Shown here piece after piece: positions 1-11,702 of a DNA stretch of 64,000 bases. This stretch comes from Cornus controversa (lineage: Eukaryota; Streptophyta; Magnoliopsida; Cornales; Cornaceae), in the NCBI GenBank assembly GCA_026545225.1, contig CM048846.1, forward strand, positions 52,382,270 through 52,446,269, given 5' to 3'. Numbering within the stretch: position 1 is the stretch's first letter; each line of letters starts with the position of its first letter. A program made the position numbers and the translations under genes. The notes beneath the pieces are model-generated. The model was given only the letters and a program-made list of their open reading frames with translations. It was not told where the DNA came from and made no database searches.

Positions 1-61
1 ATGATTTATTAATTTTTAAAGCAATTAATGTTCATAAAGTATAGTCTATCCACTAGACCAT

Positions 62-196
62 TATTGAATTTCTCAGTCTTGACAACACATTTTATTGGAA
101 GTATGAGAATTATATTAAAATAAAATCAAATTGGTAAAAGAAAAAAAAAGGTTTAATACATATATATAAAAACGTAATAAAAAAATTGCCAAACAA

Positions 197-283
<87 letters not shown>

Positions 284-440
284 TTACCAATTGTATTAGA
301 ATTTTTTTTATTGGATTTCTCATTCTTAACAACACATTTTATTAATAGTATGAGAATTATTTTAAAATAAAATCAGATCGGTAATAGAAAAATAAAATAA
401 AAAGAGTTTAATATATATATAAACAAATTACCAAACAAAA
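62..440. repeat. AT-rich duplicated unit flanking an (AT)n(GA)n microsatellite
   Basis: Two diverged copies of a block of about 130 bp lie at roughly 62-200 and 305-440. Both contain 'AACACATTTTATT', then 'GTATGAGAATTAT' and 'AAAATAAAATCA'. Between them is an (AT)n run at 197-217 joined to an almost pure (AG)n run at 217-280. The open frame through the AG run is only a Leu-Ser repeat and is not a gene. Confidence 0.7.
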
Positions 441-999
441 ATAACTACTAATTCTATTGTCATCTATTAAATAAACTACTAATAAATCATTTAGTTATAT
501 TAAAATTATTTTGCTAATAGGCTCCTAAAAATTATCAACTCTTAATATACTCTTAAACTCTATCAATTATCTGAAATAATGATCAAATATATAAATCATT
601 TATAGACAACATGAATTTATACCAAGAGGAGTACAAAGGAATTGAAGAGGTCTACCATAACGTAAAATTCTATTATGCTTTATTTTTAAGTTGAATGATA
701 TCAGTTGCCCTTGATATTAGATAGTCTTTTTCGTAAATTCTTTCTAATTCTTTGAAGAATATATGCTGAAGATGGAATTTTTCATTATAACAAAAAAGAA
801 AAAGAGAGTTAGTGTTTAATGAAATAACTTTGTTTATTATATTGCAAAAAAAAATAGTGAAATCTGATGCTTCACCACTAACTCCACAATCAATGAAGAT
901 AGGGTATTTGACTTCACCACTAACTCCACAATCAATGGTCAATTGAATCAACTATGGGGGATTATATCATACATAAGTGGTGTCGGTGGCTACAAGCTC
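441..999. other. AT-rich non-coding stretch with a 26-bp direct repeat
   Basis: No gene is recognisable. A 26-bp sequence beginning CTTCACCACTAACTCC occurs at 870-895 and again at 912-937, a period of 42 bp. The short minus-strand frame across it simply translates this repeat and shows no known domain. Confidence 0.5.
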
Positions 1000-1974
1000 A
1001 CCTTCATCCTTCAAGAAGATAACATATGATTAAGGCTAAGTCATGGACTATCTTCGATTGGCATGGGCCATTTGCCTAACTACTCTAATCTAGGGTGCAG
1101 TATAGTTCATCTTCTCTAGGCATAATCCATTAAAGCCTATAATGATATATTTAGTGATTACCATTGTGTAATAATCGCTCTCATGATCACAGAAAATAAG
1201 AGAGATTGAGTTCAATAATAACAACTAAATATCTAAAATAAGATAAGAAATCATTGAAACTGAATATACAAGACTTTTATTGCTCAATTCTATAATAAGA
1301 ATCCTCTAAATTACACAATCTATGCATGTATATAAAGGTCCCCAATAATTAAAACAATCAAACCATTGATGCTTTGTTAGGGCTACATCAAAACCCTAGT
1401 GGATGAACTAGCCGCTCATGATAGAAGAAGAAGCTTCAACGGTTGAGGAAGAAAACATCATCTTCATGAATTATGCGTAAGACTTCGTTCTCCAGTGGTT
1501 CTCCACTTCGGCCCAACTTTTGACCCACTAGAAGTTCGATTCACGGAATTTTCGTGAAATACAAACGTGTGCAGAATTGAATTTCGTTAAATCTACTCAA
1601 AAATTAAGTCGATTTGAGGCTCAAAAATAATACTTCTGGTCTATTTTCCAAAATGGAATTAAGGCTGCATTAAGTGCAGATTTGGGCTTCAGGCCCGAAA
1701 CCTTCTTAAGCATCTGTAATTCTCTTGGACCTCTTCTATGGGCTGATTTGAGTTCAATTATGGAGTTGAATGGATCCATTTGATGTAGGCTTCATCTAAC
1801 CTTCTTGGATGTCATCTTTAAAAGCCCAAAATCATGGTTTTAACTGAAATAATCATTAAGGCCCTGAAAATACAGAAAACACTAAAACGAAGTAAAATAA
1901 CAAAATAATCTATCACTAAGGGAATAAAATATACAAGTTAAGAGGCTAGAATGATCAACATTCAACGCCGATCA
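1000..1974 (-). mobile_element. Truncated LTR of a third Athila-like element (Athila C)
   Basis: The block resembles the terminal two thirds of the Athila A and B LTRs in this window in order of landmarks: a 'CATCTTC...CATA' stretch, an 'AAAACCCTAG' motif near 1395, a purine-rich 'GAAGAAGAAGCTTC' segment, and an end in 'AACATTCAACGCCGATCA' at 1974, compared with 'AACATTCAACGCTTATCA' for Athila B. The terminal ATCA is the family's LTR end. The left edge is not visible and is given only approximately. It abuts the long gypsy LTR that begins around 1975, so it either inserted into or truncated that LTR. Sequence similarity is modest outside the motifs listed. Confidence 0.5.
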
Positions 1975-3020
1975 GGGAATATTTTAGAGGTCCGAAGAGT
2001 TTTATGAGACATTCAACTCATTTTAAAATTTTGGTTCATCGGGACCCGGGATAGCGGTCCGCTAGGCCTGGGAATCCGGATATTTTTTTTTCTGAGAAAT
2101 TTTATTTATGGTTATAGACCAATTATGATATTTGGAGAGATGAAGAAGTGATTTCGAGTCCATAACTTCTTTCAGATTCGAAAATGGAGGACGGAAAGGT
2201 ATGTTAAGTGAGTAAGGGCATTTTAGTCTTTTTGTGACGTGGGGCTTATAAATATCTTTATACGATGTCGGGTTTATAAATATCAAGGGATAGATATTTC
2301 AGCCACTATTTCTCTCTCTAAACATCCACCCAAGCTCCTCCTAATTTACTCTTTGAGTTCTTTAACTTATCTCTAGATTTAGAATATGCTAAGGTTCGAT
2401 TCGAAGGACGCCGAAGAAGAAAAGTACGTTCTACGTGACAAGGGCTTCGTTTACAACCGAAAAAGTCATGGTTAGACAACCTTGAGTATAGTTAAAGTGT
2501 GGGATAACTTGAAACTAAAGCTTTTGAGGTAGGGTGTGTGTGTTGCGTCTTCTAAATTCAAGTTTAATTTCATTTCTAGAGCATAAAATGAATGTTTTTC
2601 CTGAAATATAGGATGTATATAGAATTCTAGGTTAAAATCTTTGTTCTATATGATTCTACAAATGTTTTTCTTGCTACAAATGGTTAGTATATGCTAAGAG
2701 TGATATGAAGCTTATATGTGCAATGTGGGGCATGAATTTCATTTATGGGATTTTTGAAGAAAAATGATAAAAACCTAATTTGGGGGTTAAGCTTATGTAT
2801 ATGTGTCCTACGATTCTTGTGTGATATGCTAAAATTGAACTAGGGCATGAAATGGGTGCAATGCATTGAAATTGTGATTGTGAATACAAAATATGAAATA
2901 TTTTGCGTGAGTGTGAGGTGTGTCTCGGAGGTGGCTCATGGGAAACTAGTCAAGGAACATATCTCCATGGGTTGAAAAACCTCAAACTTGCACAAAATGG
3001 GTGGTAACCGCATGGTTTAG
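1975..3020 (+). mobile_element. Left part of a long Ty3/gypsy-type LTR, split by the copia insertion
   Basis: This segment aligns by eye with the first kilobase of the 2.9 kb LTR-like unit at 26267-29172. Shared blocks include 'GAAGTGATTTCGAG', a 'GGAGACGG' type segment followed by 'GGGCATTTTAGTCTTTT', 'CTATTTCTCTCTCTA' and 'CGCCGAAGAA'. The rest of the same LTR resumes at 31126, after the copia element. No protein-coding frame is expected here. The true left end is hidden by the Athila C fragment. Confidence 0.6.
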
Positions 3021-3368
3021 TGTTGTGAAAATTAACAGAAAAGAAGATCAAACACGCAAACAAAGACACATAGATTTACAAGGTTCACCCAAAATCTAGG
3101 CTATGTCCTTGGTGTTGCAGGGTTTTCACTATGATGAGAAAAACATAATTTGATTACAGAGAGTTTAAACTATATATATAGGCACCTCATAGGGCTACAT
3201 AACAAAGTGTAAAATTATCAAAATACCCCTCTAAAAAATCTGGGTCGGGGGCAAGCCCCCGAACCCCCACCTTCGGGCAAGGGGGCGCTACCCCCTGCAA
3301 CCCCCCGCAAACTTAGAGTAAAGTTAGGCTAAGGTGTACAGTATAATCAAGCTCCACACTTCTTAAGA
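3021..3368 (-). repeat. Copia 3' LTR
   Basis: It is the pair of 30760-31120. Shared landmarks are 'ACAAGGTTCACCCAAAATCT', 'GGTTTTCACTATGATGAG', a GC-rich self-complementary stretch ('GGGGGCAAGCCCCC') and 'GGTGTACAGTATAAT'. The two LTRs differ at many positions including indels, so the insertion is old. The right edge is approximate because the terminal bases have decayed. Confidence 0.85.
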
Positions 3369-3614
3369 ATCTCCCACTTGGAGACTGATAATATCAATCT
3401 ACAAACTCCCTCGTGCTCATGCCCCAAACCATAACAAAACACCGCATCAACTATTTTCTCTGTCCTCAAAGCTTGAACACCTATTGAAGCTAAACATAGC
3501 TTCAGTTTCTCAATAGTCACTACCTTGGTTAACATATCTACTGGATTCTGACTTCCATGGATCTTCTCAAGTGATAACACCTTGTCATCTAAAAATGAAC
3601 GAATGAAGTGGTAC
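3369..3614 (-). pseudogene. Copia RNase H, C-terminal piece
   Basis: On the minus strand this encodes a segment containing RYHFIRSFLDD, then LSLEKIHGSQNPVDMLTKVV and KLKLC, which is the conserved end of copia RNase H (family knowledge). The upstream half of the same domain lies at 24097-24340, ending in HFRTKPYIVK. The two halves join exactly across the Athila B insertion, giving direct proof of the nesting. The frame then runs on into the LTR. Confidence 0.85.
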
Positions 3615-3619
3615 CTCAA

Positions 3620-3672
3620 TGTTGTGTGCGGTTGCGCTACTTGCAATTTATAAATTTACCACTCGAACTTAA
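3620..3672 (-). repeat. Remnant of Athila B 3' LTR
   Basis: About 53 bp match the start of the 5' LTR at 9508 (TGTTGTGTGCGGTTGC, then CGCAATTTATAAATTTA-like sequence). After about 3672 the sequence jumps straight to the region that in Athila A lies some 600 bp inside the 3' LTR boundary ('AATGAGTGAGAAGGCTTATTG' here, 'ATTGAGTGAGAAGGCTTATTG' near 12330). Nearly 1.4 kb of LTR and some adjoining sequence are gone. Confidence 0.75.
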
Positions 3673-4869
3673 GCGAGCCAATTGTTTCATTATTGTTTAA
3701 CCTTACACACCTTTTAGACGCGAACACTCTATGCTTCCTGAGGTATAGAGGCCCGGTTTAATGAGTGAGAAGGCTTATTGCCAATTATTTGTTTTATTTT
3801 TTTATTTTTCAAAGTAATTCATTCTTCAAGAAGTTCAAATAAAAACAAACATTTTTAAAATTCTTCAAACGACGTATACCCCACAATTGAGTGCATGTGT
3901 GCATCTTTGTGCCGTTAAGGACAAATTTAGGGGAAGAACTATACAATATTCAAAAACTGAACAAAAATGTAAACTGTTCTAACCTAACACATAATTTCCA
4001 AAAGTGCGAGTATTTTTTTGGATGTCAAAGCTCCTAATTACAAGATGCATTTATCGATGACATTATGGTTATCACTGTTTCAACTAGAAGAACGTCATGA
4101 CAAACATGAACTAAAGATGCAATATGTACAAAAATTTACAAAAAATAACCCAGTGTAGTGTGTGAAATGTATGTAAGTGTACCGTATCCCCAAACTTAAA
4201 TTAAACATTGTCCTCAATGTTTGAACTTAGCAGAGTTAGAACAATGGTACCGACGGTTTGATGAATATTAAAGTAGTGGGTACACGGGACAAGTAGGGCA
4301 TCAAAACCTGCACAAGTACAAGTACATACTAGCATAACATACATGAACTGAAAAAGTAAATAAGTGCGAAAAGTAAAAGAAAAATGGCAAGAATAGAAAC
4401 ATAAAGGAAAGCTGATAATATTCCATTAATTCAAACATGTGTGATACAAATGCTACAATTTGTGGAATACAAAAGAATTGCTTACTAAGCAACAAAACAA
4501 AGTGCCCACACAGCACTAGACAGTTCTATGACTATGAATTCATAAAAACAAAATACTAGAAATGAAATAAAAATACAAAATACATGAAAAATAAAAATAA
4601 AAATAGCTAAAGCTGAGGGGGCAGCGGCGGTGCAAAAGTATAAGCAGACAAATCAAGCGCCAGTTGAAGCAGCTGCTGGATCTGTCACTGGCCTGCAATA
4701 ACTGTGTCCAGACGCGCGACAGTCTGCTGACGATGCTGAAGTGCAAGCTGGTTGTCTTGCATCAGACTAACCATGCCTTCGCCAATAGTACCTAAAAAGT
4801 CATTGGTTTGCTGGCGATGCTCAGCAAACTCTAACTGCAAAGATTGGAGGCCGACGCTGAGACACTCTA
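3673..4869 (-). other. Athila B 3' untranslated region with an internal polypurine-like motif
   Basis: The stretch matches 12250-13480 of Athila A in order, including the 'GAGTGAGAAGGCTTATTG' block and the motif at 4188-4222 that on the minus strand reads as 'GAGGACAATGTT' followed by 'AAGTTTGGGG'. No coding frame is supported. The lower part near 4600-4870 decodes to the coiled-coil tail of ORF3 in pieces. Confidence 0.55.
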
Positions 4870-5911
4870 GACCCGTGGCTAACTAATCATACTCGGCGCG
4901 GCTCATGGGAGAGGTATCTGAATCGGCCTCAGCCATGTCAGTATTAGTATCCTCCCTATCAGAGGCGTAAAATATCTGGATCGCCCTCTTCAACCTCAGG
5001 GGCGACATTTGGAACAAGCAGTAAGTGTGTAAGCATCTTACTCCACCTCTGAAAAGTAAAGTGAGGGGGGGGGGCATCACTCGCAACCTCGTCTGGAAGA
5101 AAATGAAAGTGGGCACGACGAAGGAGGGCTGTGACCAGAAATGGAAATAGTAGGCAAACATTGGCCGTCCGTGGAGTGGGACGATCGACGAGCTGCTCCC
5201 ATACCCGGGACATCTGGCCCCAGATAACAGTCAGAACAGAAAACCAAAATTTGGAATGAAGGGTAGACAACACCCTCAAAAAGTCACCACGGCGATCCAC
5301 TCGGTGGCCCATTGGATGTGCATTCCGTTGAAAGATTGTGTAAAAAAACCACAATTGTTGTGGGCACAAAGATTTGGTGGTGTAGGAATTGGTGGGAGGA
5401 TCAAAAAATGACCCCGACACATGCGTCGGATCATGGAAGAAATAGAGAGGGTGGAAGGAATGTCGAGAAAATGGGGTATCTCCTCTCCCAAGTGAAGGTC
5501 GTCGTGCTTCTCATGGGGACACCCGATGCAAATAGCAATGTCACAAAGGGTGACAGTAATGGCAACACCGTCAACAGTGGTGCGCAATATATCTGGGGTG
5601 TCTAATTGGTAAGACATGTTCATGTAGAAGACACGAACAAGTCTAGGGTAGAAGATTTCAGAAGTAGGCACCAAGAGACCAAGCAAATGACACTCATTGA
5701 GGGCCGAAAGAGACCATGCTGCATATGGGTCCGCTATAAACTCGTCGACATCCACCGAATGCTCGAGGTGGAAGTCCCTGGTCGCCCAGTGATCCCAAGG
5801 AATGTCACAAATAGGAATAGGAGGAGTCTCATCACTTGCCATAGTCTGTGAGAACTCAAAAGGGTGTAGATAGAAGGGAACCTGGCCACACAAATTACAT
5901 CCTTGAGTCAA
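4870..5911 (-). pseudogene. Athila B ORF3 (plant transposon protein domain), frameshifted
   Basis: Two overlapping minus-strand frames make up the remnant. The upstream one (5911 to about 5390) includes a segment ending LVRVFYMNMSYQ that parallels LVQVFYEHMTYS of the Athila A ORF3. The downstream one (about 5420 to 4959) includes RRGDFLRVLSTLH and VIWGQMSRVWEQLVD, parallel to RRGDLLRCLYAFH and LIWGQMHKVWDGLVN. The frame change lies near 5390. The domain matches the family known as putative plant transposon protein. Function in the element is unknown. Confidence 0.7.
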
Positions 5912-6319
5912 AAATGGCTTTAAAATTGATCATATTGATTCAAAGCAAAATGTAAACTGAAAATTGTACATCGCATATATACTAATCATGTATATATAGC
6001 CTCTCCGCTCTTCCAATCATGACCAAATGAAAAACATGTATATGAACATGTCTAAGACCCACAAAAATGGAATACAAAACTTCTAAATTCCTTAAGTAAA
6101 AGTATACACAAAGGAAGCACAAAACTCTTACCTTGTAAATCACTAGCGGAGATGGAATGCGCGAACTCCGTTCTTTAAGAGAAAGGAAATGGAGGATCTA
6201 GATGATGGGGCTTGCTTAAGAGGTCTGGACGTGCAAAAGAACATGAAGATTTGCCAAGAAGAGAGGAAAAAATGAGAGGGAGAGATCAGAGACTTGAATA
6301 CTAAGTGACTGCATACGCA

Positions 6320-6560
6320 GTCACGTGCCTCAGTGCGATGCATCGAAGTGGTTACTTCGATGTATCGTCGTTGTCAATGTATCGATCTAGAGGTTTCGAT
6401 GTATCGAAGCTAATGATGCATCGACCATCTATTGACACAAGGTGCGGAGGCTGCTGGAATTGACAGAAAAAATGGGACATTTAAAGATCAATGCATCGTC
6501 GCTAATGACGATGCATCGAAGTGGCTACTTCGATGCATCGTCGCTTCCTTTGACTGGAAT
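6320..6560. repeat. TCGATGCATCGA palindrome array between pol and ORF3 of Athila B
   Basis: The palindrome TCGATGCATCGA and close variants recur here. Two copies form long hairpins: at 6509-6540 the arms CGATGCATCGAAGT and ACTTCGATGCATCG flank the four-base loop GGCT with perfect pairing, and at 6336-6367 the same hairpin has one mismatch. The array occupies the same place as the TCGATCAATCGA array of Athila A (15370-15945), and the same motif recurs in the Athila B LTR at 23766-23819. Confidence 0.85.
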
Positions 6561-6714
6561 TTTGCAAAATTGTCCCAAGTACGAAAAAATTTAAGTTTAA
6601 GCCCTCAATTCACACCTCTCACACTCAGATACTTCAATAATATTTAGATACATTCCTTTTAGATTTGAATGGGTCACACGGAGCATGATAGGACCGCATA
6701 AATTATTACCAAGT

Positions 6715-7245
6715 TTAACGTCTACGGCAAGACGTGTGCAGTAATTCATGCACAATATCTACCCCAAAGCATTCACTCTCAAGATTGGAAGTATGATGAG
6801 ATGCATCAAAGGTATCCAACCTGACATTCATATTCCCAAATGAGATATCCATCACCCTGGTACGACAATTAATGCAAACATTAGTTGTAGCCAAGAATGG
6901 ACAACCTAGAATGATTGGAATATGCTTTGTAGGATCTTGGATAGGTTCAGTATCAAGGACTATGAAGTCCATCGAAAAGTAAAATTTGTCCACTTTGATG
7001 AGAACATCCTTAATTATCCCATGTGGCTGCCTCACTGATCGGTTGGCAAGTTGCAACACAACTGTGGTCGATTTAAGCTTTCTGAGCTCTAATTTCTCAT
7101 AGACCGAGTAAGGAAGTAAGTTAACACTTGCTCCCAAGTCAAGGAAGGCTCGTTTGAATTCATGGTCACTAATGACACATGAGATTGTGGGAGCACCCGG
7201 ATCCTTGAACTTTGGAGGGGCGTTGTTTTGGAGAATTGAACTCAC
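6715..7245 (-). pseudogene. Athila B protease, at the edge of a pol deletion
   Basis: The frame contains [16 protein letters not shown], the DxGA aspartic-protease active site of Athila-type elements, and then the conserved HIPIILGCPFLAT segment. It is the counterpart of about 19250-19750 in Athila A. Immediately downstream (below about 6730) the sequence jumps to the region just after the end of pol, recognisable from 'ACGTCTACGGCAAGACGT' here against 'ACGTCTATGGCGCGACGT' at 16080-16100. The roughly 3.1 kb coding for reverse transcriptase, RNase H and integrase is therefore missing. Confidence 0.85.
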
Positions 7246-9230
7246 TTGTTCAGTTAATTGAACTTTCTTAGGAACTTGGTTCCTAGATTTATGCTTTTGA
7301 GTGCATAAGTCCTTAAGAAATTTAGCATAGGAGGGAATTTATTTTATAACATCAAGAAGAGGAAGATTGATTTTTACTTGCTTGAAGATTTCTATCATAT
7401 CTTGTAATTTCTCTCCTTGTTTCCCGAATTGAGTTGGTTCCCTTAATCTTTGAGGAAATGGAATAAGAGGTTCATATGAAGCCGATTGGTTTGGAGTTAA
7501 TGAAAATTTAGCTTCAATGATTTTATCATTTCCTTTTTCTTTTGGATTATTAGAGAACTCTTTTGAATTTATTGGAAGGTCTTTTGGATTAAAAATGGGA
7601 TTGTCTGGATTTATCGGTTGCTCACATTCTTTCTCTCTTATCTTATCAAACGGATTTTCTAGCACTTTACCACTCCTTAGAGTAGTAATTGATTGAGCTT
7701 GTTCTTTGTTGAACTCAAAGGAATAGGAAGCATTATCAATTACTTAAACTCCGTTCGGATTTGCCACCGTTTGGCTAGGCAACTTTCCACCCTCTCTACG
7801 ATTCATTGCATTGGCTAGCTGTCCCAATTGGGACTCTAGTTTTGCAATAGATTATGAGTGGGTGTTGATCTTTTGAGTATTACTTTTGATATTGCCTAAA
7901 GCTGCCAAAACCTTGTCCTCAAAACTTGGGTTTCGAGAAGGTGATTGATTGGGAGTGTAGTAGAAACTTGAATTTGAATTGGGTTGATAAGGTCGGTTGG
8001 AATTGAGATAGACCTTGTTGTCTAGGTGGTCCCCGAGGTCCTTGATATTGGCCTTGGTTCCCATATTAGAATTGGGTTTGATCTCTTCATCCAGGAGTAT
8101 AGAAATTTTGGTATGACACTTGACCCATCCTAGAGTAAAGTTCATTTGCTTGCTCTTGTGAAAATTTGAGATATTGCCCCCCAAGAGGGCAATCCTTTAT
8201 ATAATGTGAAAGGCTAGAGCAGAATGAACACACATCATATGTGGGATGAAGGGTAGGATTAGGAATAGTAGGATTGGAGGAAGAAGAAAAAGAACTGGCC
8301 AACATAACTTGATCCAATTTCTTTTCTAAATCTTTTATCTTCCTATCTGTTGCTTGCTCCTTACGCATTTCAAAGATACTTTCAGTTTGGGCGTTAAGAG
8401 GAGCGACTATCTTATTTTTCCTTTCATTAGAAAAACGATGAGACGAATTTTCGCTCAAGTTCGAAAAGAGTATCCATGCTTCATCGGGACTTTTTAGAAA
8501 GAATGTACCTCCACAACTAGCATCAACCATTTGTTTGTGAGGCTCCCTTAAACCATCATAGAATCCTTGCACCAATTGCCATTTGAGAATAGCATGGTGT
8601 GGGCAAGACCTCAAAAGATCTTTCATCCTTTCCCATGTTTCATGAAAAGCTTCTCCCTCCATTTGAGAAAAGCCAATGATGGCTCTTCATGCATCATTAG
8701 TCTTTTCTATTGGGAAGTATTTCTTTAGAAACTCTCGTTGCATTCTGCCTAAAAGTTAATAGAATTTGGCTCTAAGAAATTAAACCATTGTTTGGCTCTA
8801 TCCTTAAGTGAGAAGGGAAAAAGACGAAGTCTTAAGTTGTCCTCTGCTTGTGCATTCAACTATAAAGTCGAGTACACTTCTAACAATTCATCAATATGTT
8901 TATAAGGATATTGGTTTGGAAGCCCATGAAAACAACTAAGAAGATTAATTGTTGAGGATTTAATTTCAAAATTGTTCCTTTCCAAATTCGGGAAATGAAT
9001 ACAAGAAAGAGATGCATAGGTAAATGGACCATAAAAATCTCGAAGAATCTCACCGCCCAGTGGGGGTGGTAAGATCGGATTTTGTGGAACATTTTGGTTG
9101 TCATTATTCGCCATGGTTTCTCTCCTATGTTCTCTAAACAATATAGGGTCCCTAGAAATGCTACTATGTTGTCTAAGAGTTCATTCAAGTTCAAGGTCAC
9201 ACGACAACAACGGTAATGACAAAGATCTCC
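7246..9230 (-). pseudogene. Athila B gag, broken
   Basis: Reading the minus strand from 9230: a segment with [13 protein letters not shown] start carrying an in-frame TGA where Athila A has Arg, then INLLSCFHGLPNQYPYKH, then (8662-8087) HETWERMKDLLRSCPHHA and [11 protein letters not shown], and the zinc knuckle CSFCSSLSHYIKDC (CX2CX4HX4C) near 8200. The order equals Athila A gag. Several stops and frame changes separate the pieces (near 8860, 8690 and 8100). A linker at 7339-7665 precedes the protease. It encoded the capsid and nucleocapsid, and is now non-functional. Confidence 0.8.
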
Positions 9231-9484
9231 TACCTTGCATATGAATAAGCGAAAAACTTTAAACTATGTGGAAAAACAAAATTTTAAATTTCTAAGTGCA
9301 AGAAAGTTAAGTACTCTACTCACAAAGAACCAAGCTTAAGTCTTGATGCCTTGATTAGACAAGTACCTACAATGAAACACTTAAGAAATGAAGATAAAAA
9401 TACTTACAAATAAAGAATGTAAAGAATGAATTAAATTAAAATTTAAACTAGACTCAATCCTATAATTTAGCGATTTAACCGTAG

Positions 9485-9502
9485 TCCCCAGCAACAACGC
9501 CA
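9485..9502 (-). other. Athila B primer-binding site (tRNA-Asp type), decayed
   Basis: Plus-strand CCCCAGCAACAACGCCAA sits six bases from the LTR edge and differs from the Athila A site at 21985-22002 by three G-to-A changes, two of them in CpG context. In Athila elements this site pairs with the 3' end of tRNA-Asp (family knowledge). Confidence 0.75.
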
Positions 9503-9507
9503 AAAAT

Positions 9508-10271
9508 TGTTGTGTGCGGTTGCACTACTCGCAATTTATAAATTTATCACTCGCAATAGAACGAATCCTTGAAAGATATGGCTCTAAGTTGAGGGTGTCA
9601 ATCCCACAGAGACTACGTAGGTATAACTCACTAAAGGTTAAGGGTTGGTTCTTGTTTAACTTACAACCGTGTTGGTTGTTGCTTACTCTACCTTGAAAGC
9701 ATAAAAGTAATTTAAATACAAAGGTTTAGAGAAAAATAAAGGACTAGGTTTGACTTCCTCGCTAACCTCGTAATATGTCACACTTAAAATAAATTGGGAG
9801 AAATTTATGCAAATGTGTACTAATGACGCGTTAACAAGTCCCACCTACAACGACATCGCCAAGAAAATACACATACATTAACATACTATAATCCATCTTC
9901 GAAAAGCGTGATTTTCCTTATTTACCTAATTACCTACTTCTAGTAAAATCATCGTCACATGATTTTCCTGCCTACCTACTTATCTAATTGAAGCAAAATC
10001 ACATTCTTTAAGCGTGGACTATGCAAATCTAGTTATGCATGTTATAGTGAAAACTAGTCTCAAGCCATCACGTGTAGTCCTTGTGAAACTTACAAGTGTT
10101 TGAAGATCATGTGAGGAGTTTAAGCATTCTAAGACAAGAAGAAAAATCATCACACATGAACATGAAAAATTTGTAAACTTATAATTATATAAGTCACAAG
10201 GAAAGAGACATATACATCAAATACATAAAAATCCCTAATTCATTGAAGTTAGAACATATTTTCAAAGTTAG
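9508..10271 (-). repeat. Athila B 5' LTR, first segment
   Basis: It starts TGTTGTGTGCGGTTGC and runs to GTTAG at 10271, where Athila A is inserted. The LTR continues at 23431 and ends at 24091. Together the two pieces are about 1425 bp, matching the 1420-bp LTR length of Athila A. Confidence 0.85.
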
Positions 10272-11691
10272 TGATGTGGTCGGAACTAAATTATATTGTA
10301 AGCTTAATTTTTGCCCTTTGTATCAAAATATAATTTAACCACTCGCAAGAGCACGAATCTTTGTAGATAAGGTTCTATATAGAGGGTATCGATCCCACGA
10401 GGACTAGTCGCAATTGTCTTAAGGGAAGATTAATTCTACTTTAATTCTAAAAAACAGGTTTTTGGTTTTGTGTTTAAAAACTATTGCATAAATGAAATGA
10501 CAATGAAATTAAAGAGTAAAGTTGGGAGAGAGAACTAGGGTTGGTTTCCACCACTAACCATTCACATGTTCATAAGTGTAGCAAGCATGGGATTCATTAA
10601 TTAAATGCCTAACAATGTCATTAGGCTTGTGACCTCAATGACATATCAAAAGATCAATGAGTGTGCTAACCTATCATAGTCCATCTTCAACAAGCATAGC
10701 TCTTCAACCTAACTAACTACCTAATTACTCTATTCTCTAAGTGAACACTACATGCATCCAAACTACCTTGTCTTGGCATGGTCTATACAAACTAGCATCA
10801 CACATTCATTTAAACACCATTATCTAGCCATCATTTGCACTTCTTGTGGAATATGCAAATGTTGTGCACTCAAGTGACAAAATCTACTCTAAGACAAGAA
10901 TAAATTCCAAGTCAAATGAATATATTAAAGAGATGTATTTGTGTACATAATCACTAGGCTAAATAATCAACATTTAAGTATAAATCCCAAGAGCTACAAA
11001 GATGAACAAGTTTACATGGCTAGGGGTTGAAACCAACACCCTAGTAGAAGAGTTAGTTGATCATGGTGGCCTTGCACCCTTCCATTGATGAAGAGAATGG
11101 AGCTTCTTGGTCTGGTTCAGCTCTTCTCTTCCTCTCCCGAAGGTCTCTCTGCTCTCTAGTGTCTTGAGAGATATCTTATTAGAGAGATATGGCCCTTTTT
11201 GTGTGCTTTTTGGCTTCTTTTTCAACCTTGGGCCCACCATATATATATATATATCATTATATATATCTCTTGTATCAAGAAGGCCCCCAAAAGTCTTGTT
11301 CAAGTCAGACAATCCCCCTAAGTCGTGCAAAAAGGGGGATTTTGTTGCAAGTGGGAGAGCAGGTGAGCAAGTGGCCAAGTGGACTCTGCAGAATTTCGAT
11401 TGATCGAGATTGAATCTCGATTGATCGAGATTTCGATCAATCGAAATAAGATCTCGATCAATCGAGATTTCGATTAATCGAAATCAACATCTCGATTGAT
11501 CGAGATGCCTTGGCTACATTTTCTGATTTCTTCTCTTGACTGCAGAAAGCTTCCAACTTTGCTCCATTTACTCCAATACCTGCAAAACATCAAAAACACA
11601 AAAATACCGTAAACATATCTCGGTAAACGCAAAAACAGAACTAACGTATGCAATAAAGAGGGTTCACATGCGTAGAATTGAACATTTATCA
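10272..11691 (-). repeat. Athila A 3' LTR (1420 bp)
   Basis: Bounded by TG and CA, it matches 22008-23425 almost base for base. It contains an AT microsatellite at 11239-11270 and a cluster of TCGATCAATCGA-type inverted repeats at 11394-11506. Compared with the other LTR, several differences fall on CpG sites of that cluster. Confidence 0.93.
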
Positions 11692-11702
11692 CACCCCCAA
11701 AC
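11692..11702 (-). other. Polypurine tract of Athila A
   Basis: On the minus strand the bases AAGTTTGGGGGTG abut the 3' LTR start. This is the expected primer position for plus-strand DNA synthesis in LTR retroelements. Confidence 0.75.

Noticed and set aside
153-335. Open frame over the (GA)n run
   Set aside because: It only translates a dinucleotide microsatellite into Leu-Ser repeats.
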